Below are positions 58,251-64,000 of a stretch of DNA of 64,000 nucleotides, one piece after another. The stretch is from assembly GCA_029953675.1 (NCBI GenBank), contig JAMWBK010000006.1, forward strand, positions 2,232,001 to 2,296,000, in the 5' to 3' direction. The stretch comes from Rhodosorus marinus (Eukaryota > Rhodophyta > Stylonematophyceae > Stylonematales > Stylonemataceae). Below the pieces are notes generated by a model that saw nothing but the letters and a program-made list of their open reading frames with translations, did no database searches and had not been told where the DNA came from. How positions within the stretch are numbered: position 1 is the first letter of the stretch; each line of letters opens with the position of its first letter. The position numbers were made by a program, and so were the translations under genes.

Positions 58251-58993
58251 ATGGCTACAAAGCCAGGCGTCAAGAATCACAGCTGGTTGGGTCCTATTAC
58301 TCATCTGCTCTCGCTTGTTAAACTACGTACCGTGTTTACCACACTCCTAAGCATTTCGATCCCGATCCTGCGCGCGCGCCGCGGGTTTGGGAGCGTTTCT
58401 AGCTTGCTCTCCTTCTCTTTGGGGCTTGCCTCTGTAAAATGAACAGGCTACTATGTTGGATGCCGTCTTTGTACAAGAAGCCGGTTCATACCGCCGTCAC
58501 ACGGGAAATCTTGAAGGTTGATCGTCCACCACTTCCAGTTTCCACTTGTGGCGTCGGCTGGAATTTTCCACGAAAAAGTCCAATCAAGATGTGCTTTTGG
58601 GTGCTCATGCCTCAGTGCAGAAAGTGGTCTACACCTCTGCTTTCAGCATTCTTTCAAAACGATTATTTCGTTGCCGAGCTCCTGAAGTTCCAATTGTCCA
58701 GTTCAAGACCGAGGTTTTTCAATTCAGAACTGTCTTGCTTGCACCAACAGATTCCTGACAGACCGGTGTCGACTAACAAGAACGCGACGACCGAGTGCGA
58801 AAAATCCGTTTCTGAAGAAGAAGATATTCCCTTCAACTTGTCCTCAGGCCTGGGATCTTCAGAGAAACTCTGTCAGTTTCTCCCATACTGCTCTGGACGA
58901 ATGATCTACCAATTCATCGACTATAGGGAGACGAACTCCTCCCCCATTAGTTGTTCTCATTTATGGAGCGATCCAGCCAAGTCTCACACCTGA
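58251..58993 (+). other. open region of uncertain coding status
   Basis: Two overlapping plus-strand frames stay open (58439-58993 and 58546-58758), and a short ATG frame begins at 58251 (MATKPGVKNHSWLGP). Neither matches a family I know and splice joins are ambiguous. It may be one intron-containing gene or no gene at all. Confidence 0.3.
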
Positions 58994-60619
58994 CTATTGC
59001 CCAGACTTCAATCTTGCCCCATTTTTTTTAACGCCAATCCATTGTTCAGCAACTAAGTCTACTCAATCTAATGTACCTCAAAAAAACCATACTCTCATCG
59101 AATTGAACAAGATCTCCTATACAAGTCAACTCATAATGACTGAAATTGTTCAGATATGCTGATAGCAACTGTGTGAGGGTATATCGTCAATCATTCCCCT
59201 AATCATATTCCCCGTGGCAACTACACGCATAGTAGGTATTCAACACCGACCCAGCCCAAAGTTTTTTCTTGTTCTACGGGTAGGGATATTGAGAGACGGT
59301 TTCTAATTAAGATTATCCACATCCCCCGACTCGGAACTGATCAACTAGGTTCTCTTGTGTATATTCAATATCATGCAGAGTTTGTTTCATTTTTCTACGG
59401 GTAGGTATATTTACCCGCTGTTTCCGATTAGAAATATTCAGCACCCCACCCCACCCCCCACTGCTCGAATTCCAAATCCGTAGGCTCTGCGACACGCCCC
59501 ACCAGTTGATGTGCATCCAAAATTCTCCACATGGACGAGTACCCCATTCCCCTGCCTAGAAAAACCAAAAAATAAAATAAAATACGAGTTTGTCTCGAGA
59601 GCTTCAGTCAATTTTCCTTGACAATTCGTAAGGTCAGAAAACTCTTAAATTATTTCCAATATATTGTACGTAGTTTACATAAAACAAAACATTTTGTTTG
59701 TTTGATTGTATTTAGAAAGGTTGATGTGTTTTTAACCAATCACTAGATGAGAGGGAGAAATTTACCCAATCAAATCTAGGTTTCCAGTCCCGAAGCTTGT
59801 TCTCATTTCGTTTTGATTATTTTAATAAAATAGAAGTTGGACAGTTTTTACTTTCTGCCAGTCACTCACAGAGGTTGAAGGCCCCAAGGGGAGGGGGGAG
59901 AGATGTGAATAAGCCTAATCTGAACTTTGGGTAAAAATACCCTACCGGTAAAAATATGAAACAAAACCTGTACTACTGTATAAAGAGGAGAAGTTATTGA
60001 TCATTTTCTACCTCGGAGTCGGGGGGGTTGGGGAAGGTGAAATTTCTTAGTTGGAAACCCTCAGTGAAATCCCCCCCCCTAGCCTTAGGCAATAAAGAAA
60101 CAAAAACTTTGATAGTGAATACATGAAAATTTATTCATCAATTCTACCTCGGGGTATAGAACATGAGGATGATCGTCTTTATATAGATTGTATAAGAGAG
60201 GCCGTCGAACCAGTTCTTGGAAGGATATATACCATATATTATTTGTTTTTAAATTTTTTTGTGTGATCATTACCGTTTTAATGTATTTTTGTGGCCAGAA
60301 TGGAATTAGTTGAGAAAATGATGGGGGTGAAAGATTACCAACGCGGATGGATGGTGCATGTTGGGAGGGATAAATACTAAGACAGGGGTCAGGGTAGTGA
60401 ATGTCTATTACAAGTTTAGGTGTGTATGGAGCGAAAGGCATGGGCAGTTGAGACTTCCGGTCAGGGGCTAGAAGGGGGTTGTGGTAGGAGACTCGCAGTG
60501 TACTGTTGGGATTGGAAAACAATGGTCGTTGAGTACTGTGGACATGGTGAACGATTCTTTGGCGCGCCCCTGTTGAGTTAACTAGGTGAGGGCTGAGGGC
60601 ATGTAGTTGGAAGCGGAGA
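58994..60619. other. AT-rich intergenic region with a diverged direct repeat
   Basis: No gene supported. ttctacgggtaggg-atatt (59276) and ttctacgggtaggtatattt (59394) head two related stretches of about 60 nt that both run into gtttc--attagaaatatt-like sequence. Confidence 0.45.
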
Positions 60620-61958
60620 ATGGTGTCGCCATCGGAAGGGAGAGATTCAAAGTCTACTGGGACTAATGATTGTGATGATGATTCTCCGGAGAGGGGAATG
60701 ATGGATCAGGAGGTGAGAAAACTGAAAACTGCTCAGCTTCAGGCTGAAAGCACTGAGAATTGACGATGGGATTGTTTGTTTTGTCTTTAAAGGAGGCGCG
60801 AAAATCAAATAGAAGATCCAACCAGAGAAGGCACACGCACAATTCTCGGGAGAAACTGAATGTGAAATTCAAGGAGCTCAGCCGGTTTGTTGCCCCGAAC
60901 GTTTCCCAGTCTGGCTCTCCCTCAAGCAACAAAACACACAAGTCAAAAATTATCAGTGATGCGATACAGATGTATAATAACCTCGTCAAGAAAAGAGAGG
61001 CTCTGGAGACGGAGCTTGCGTTCTCAAGCTTGGAAAAACTTGAAGAATGGATCACCAAGGTGCGAGTTTCCTATCTGAGCTGCTACCTAACCTTTCGTCG
61101 ACTCATATGCGCGACCATGGTCTTACGATCCTCGCAGACTGTAGAAAAGAAGCAAGAAGATCTCAACGAGATATTGGAGGATATCGTCAGGGTCTTCTGC
61201 GTCAAGCAGGAGTGGATCTTAGGAGAAGTATGGGCTCCAGAAATGGCTGTCGACAAGGTCGTGTTGAAACGCGCAAAGAGCGTGAAGAATCCATGCTGTG
61301 AGAGAGATGAAACATTGTTCATAGAAGAGTAAGTTGGAGACTCATGGCTTAAGTCGAAGATTGTGGAAATCATTCTTTTGCTGAGAGCCGAGGTTTAAAT
61401 AGGTTCATCGAGCATGGCAACGTCCATCAATACGAGCCTCCAACTGGCCCCCAGGGGAGAGCGTACCAGACCCTTCGTCCTGAATGGTATAACATCTTCC
61501 CGAATTGTCCAGTGTTTTTTGTCCTGTGTGAGAGCCTGAAGATAGTCGTATGTGTCTATCCCAAAAAGGCTATCTGACCTCAACGACCCGACGATATTTC
61601 CGGCTGGTGAGACGGCAAGACATTCTGGAATCAACACCGCCTGCAGCATTCCGGTGAAAAGTGAAATCTGTAATCCTCCAATTTTGGCTGTCGTGATGTT
61701 TTATAGTGGGGAGGCACTGCCTTTCGATGCAGCGAAGCTCTCGTTAGCAGGTGAGATTCAGGGCCAGAGTGTTTTGTTGCCATCTAGGCCCTTCATGATG
61801 CCGTGATTCTAACGGTTGTCCGCCCGAATTCGTTATCGAAACCCACCGTAGAAGACGTTTTGAAATCGGTGGTCAACTGCTATGAGACGCGTAAAATGTT
61901 TGCTCAGTCGAACATAGCAGAGCAGACCCAGCAGCAACAGGACAACGCAAACCCGTAG
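60620..61958 (+). CDS. bHLH-GAF fusion protein, putative transcription factor
   Basis: Exons 60620-60712, 60793-61059, 61138-61328, 61403-61486, 61569-61750 and 61852-61958 give 307 residues, all with GT-AG introns. A basic helix-loop-helix domain occupies about residues 35-100: RRSNQRRHTHNSREKLNVKF, KELSRFV, a loop, then SKIISDAIQMYNNLVKKREA. After a helical linker (LEKLEEWITKTVEKKQEDLN) comes a GAF fold: EWILGEVWAPEM, FIEHGNVHQYEPPTGPQGRA, YQTLRPEWLSDLNDPTIFPA, ARHSGINTACSIPV, LAVVMFYSGEALPFDAAKL. Every GAF landmark (W...W.P, G..GR, W..D, A...GI.TA..IPV, FYS) is present. GAF domains bind small ligands or support dimer contact, so the protein may be a ligand-modulated DNA-binding factor; that is inference. 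Confidence 0.82.
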
Positions 61959-63173
61959 ACGAGCTCTACTGGTTGCGCTTGCACCCTAATATATTCTCGA
62001 GATTCAGTCTCCTAATTTATTGGCTGTATGTGCTCCTTTCTCTGATGGATAGCGCATCTTGTATAGTACGGGATTCTAAGTTAAATCCTGCGCAGCTGCT
62101 GATGTGGTATGCGTGCGGCCGCTAGTTGTTTACACAGCCGCCCGCTTCAAACGGCAGCTCAGTGTCAGTCTATTTTTTTTTCTAGGCTCTACGCGTTTGT
62201 TAGCGTCAAGGTGTTATCACTATTTTCGAGATAGGGTTCTCCTTTACACTGTTGATGCAGCATGTTCGTGCTCATCAAATTGACGGTCATGAACCCACCA
62301 CGACAAAGTAAACGAAACCAGTCACGTTTTTGTGGCTTTTTTTCAAGCATTTGCAGATGTTGACGAATCCTAGCTTTGACCTATCCGTTTGGCACTAACT
62401 GCTTCTGGCCAGAGACAGAAGAACAAGTGCAGTATCCCAGTAGCTTCCACGCGCAGGCAGCTTCATTCCACTTCTCAGGTGCAATATAGTCATCCTGAGG
62501 ATCCAAGATTACTCCACTGCTCAACTTTCGCGAGGTCTCGGGATTTGATCGAATTCATAACAGACTCCTGCATATGCAGTTTGCTTGCGAGGTCCCTACT
62601 AGCATTGCGAAGGCAGTCCGCGTGTCCATGTACTGTTCAACTACAATCCGTGGATAGACGTTTAACAGTACAGTACTATAGATTCCTAATTATTACTAAC
62701 ATTATTCGTTTTCTGGTTATGTATATCGTAATTATAGGTTCATTTCCTTATCTTTTGAGACCCCTTATGATACGATATTCAAAAATAGTTTTAAATTAGG
62801 AACACGTTGTTTTCCTTCCATATTTTAACCGGGGGTATCCAGGCATATTGGTTTATGGGATTAAACGGTTCAAGGTACTGAACGATTGATTTCCCTCGCC
62901 GGCGTCGTCGAGAATTCCTCTTTGCTGAATTTTTTTATTTTTCTTGAAGGTCCCAAACCCTGTGGGACAATTTTTTTGTAGTTTCTTTTCGGACTGCGGT
63001 TTTCATTTTTTTGTGATGTTTTCAATGGGTCAAGCAACGGTGTGGGAACATTGGTCGTCGTGATGACGGGATGCGCATTTGCTCATCGACGGAAGAGCAG
63101 AAAACGGGGGGGGGGGAGGGTGAGGTGGTTGAATGAGGATTGTAGAGGGTACTGATTATTTTCATTTGTAACC
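61959..63173. other. intergenic region before RPL27A
   Basis: No supported gene. A 136-codon frame (62389-62799) has no recognisable domain. A G run at 63104-63115 and T-rich DNA precede the RPL27A start. Confidence 0.5.
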
Positions 63174-63878
63174 ATGGTGAGTAATTGAAATATGAACTTC
63201 TTGCTGTGGTCTAATAGAGCTCGTTTTAAGACAAGCATTTGGAATTTTTTTAACGCGTGAAAGATGGGTTTGCTGAGGTTTGGTTTGTTGCGTTTTGTTG
63301 TTTTTGTTTTGTTCAGCCTACCAGATTACATAAGAATAGGAAGAAGAGGGGTCACGTCTCCGCCGGTCATGGACGTATTGGAAAGCACCGAAAGCATCCG
63401 GGAGGACGTGGAAACGCTGGTGGTATGCACCACCATAGGATTCTTTTTGATAAGTACCATCCTGGATTCTTCGGGAAGGTCGGTATGAGATACTTCCACA
63501 AGACCCAGAATAAGTTCTTCTGCCCGACTTTGAATTTGGACAGGTAAGAGCTTTCACCACGAGGGGTTCTCACGCTCAATTATCTACTTGGAGGCCTTCA
63601 AGGTCGCAGTTCAACGTTCGATTGGGCCATATGCTTAACGTTTACCGTTTAATTTTTTTATCAGATTGTGGCCTATGCTTGGAGATGAGGTGAGGAAGGA
63701 GTATGCAGAGAAGAAGGATGTTGCTCCGGTGATTGATGTCACGGATAAGGGATACTTCAAAGTACTGGGTAGAGGTGCTTTGCCCAAGCAGCCTATCATC
63801 GTGAAAGCCAAGTATTTCTCGAAGCTTGCGGAGACTAAGATTAAGAAGGTCGGAGGCACATGTGTGCTGGTTGCATAA
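63174..63878 (+). CDS. RPL27A: 60S ribosomal protein L27a (uL15)
   Basis: Exons 63174-63176, 63317-63543 and 63665-63878 give 147 residues, the normal length. uL15 is a structural protein of the large cytosolic ribosomal subunit. The sequence reads [60 protein letters not shown], then after the second intron [42 protein letters not shown] and [10 protein letters not shown]. The first exon is only the ATG: the start codon is followed at once by gtgagt. That start is chosen because codon 2 onward matches the conserved N terminus right after the acceptor (ttgttcag). Confidence 0.96.
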
Positions 63879-64000
63879 GCCCCGAGAAATATGCTATATT
63901 TTGTGACTTTGCGAGTTCTTTCTACATAAATTTACTTTCTCAATGCTTTCATTCACTCCCTCAAATATGGGGAAGAGCAAGCCCCTGCATCAAATTGGCC

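Noticed and set aside
62389-62799. 136-codon plus-strand frame
   Set aside because: Low-quality composition, ends in AT-rich hydrophobic codons, no domain or conserved motif.

Overview
This window is nuclear DNA from a plastid-bearing eukaryote, most likely of the Archaeplastida (a mesophilic red alga or a glaucophyte; I cannot separate these by eye). The evidence is that most recognisable genes are cut by short GT-AG introns (mostly about 35-130 nt). There is a complete eukaryotic 5S rRNA gene and a tRNA-His gene. Household genes are eukaryotic: SPT16, importin beta-1, RPL27A, a BIG-type ARF-GEF and a PAK kinase. Several genes point to a cyanobacteria-derived plastid or to bacterial ancestry: a DUF3110 protein, an HNH protein of the cyanobacterial/plant type, a TOC34-type GTPase, a KDO transferase and a QueA homologue.

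Layout: 1-2204 (+) is the 3' part of a BIG ARF-GEF. 3576-6882 (+) is a protein with a TFIIS-N (LW) domain and a PP1-docking motif, resembling PNUTS. 7715-8504 (+) is a Nudix protein. 11557-12236 (+) is a three-finger C2H2 protein. 14892-16671 (-) is queA. 20349-22061 (+) is KDTA. 23129-24060 (+) is an unknown tail-anchored protein. 24800-29671 (-) is SPT16. 31063-32954 (-) is a CRIB-PAK kinase. 34939-36495 (+) is a WDR20/CreC-like WD40 protein. 36811-38478 (-) is an unknown, probably secreted protein. 39337-40217 (-) is an HNH protein. 41570-42440 (-) holds dead retrotransposon pieces. 43020-43740 is a 250-bp tandem repeat. 44143-47909 (+) is importin beta-1. 48561-48632 (-) is tRNA-His, next to a 104-bp tandem duplication. 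49319-50126 (-) is DUF3110. 52271-52388 (+) is 5S rRNA. 52877-54864 (+) is a calponin-homology/TOC-GTPase fusion. 56232-57530 (+) is a CENPC-motif protein, followed by a possible small gene at 57527-58086. 60620-61958 (+) is a bHLH-GAF protein. 63174-63878 (+) is RPL27A.

The genes do not form an operon or cluster and appear to be independent transcription units. The most unusual items are the fusion of an actin/microtubule-type CH domain to a chloroplast-import-type GTPase with a C-terminal anchor, the intron-bearing QueA that carries the long insert I associate with Bacteroidetes-type enzymes, and the bHLH-GAF fusion. Several near-perfect short hairpins, a diverged dispersed repeat and two tandem arrays lie between genes.

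Exon joins were read by eye from GT/AG sites and reading frame. Where I give a residue count, the summed exon length is an exact multiple of three. No database search was run.
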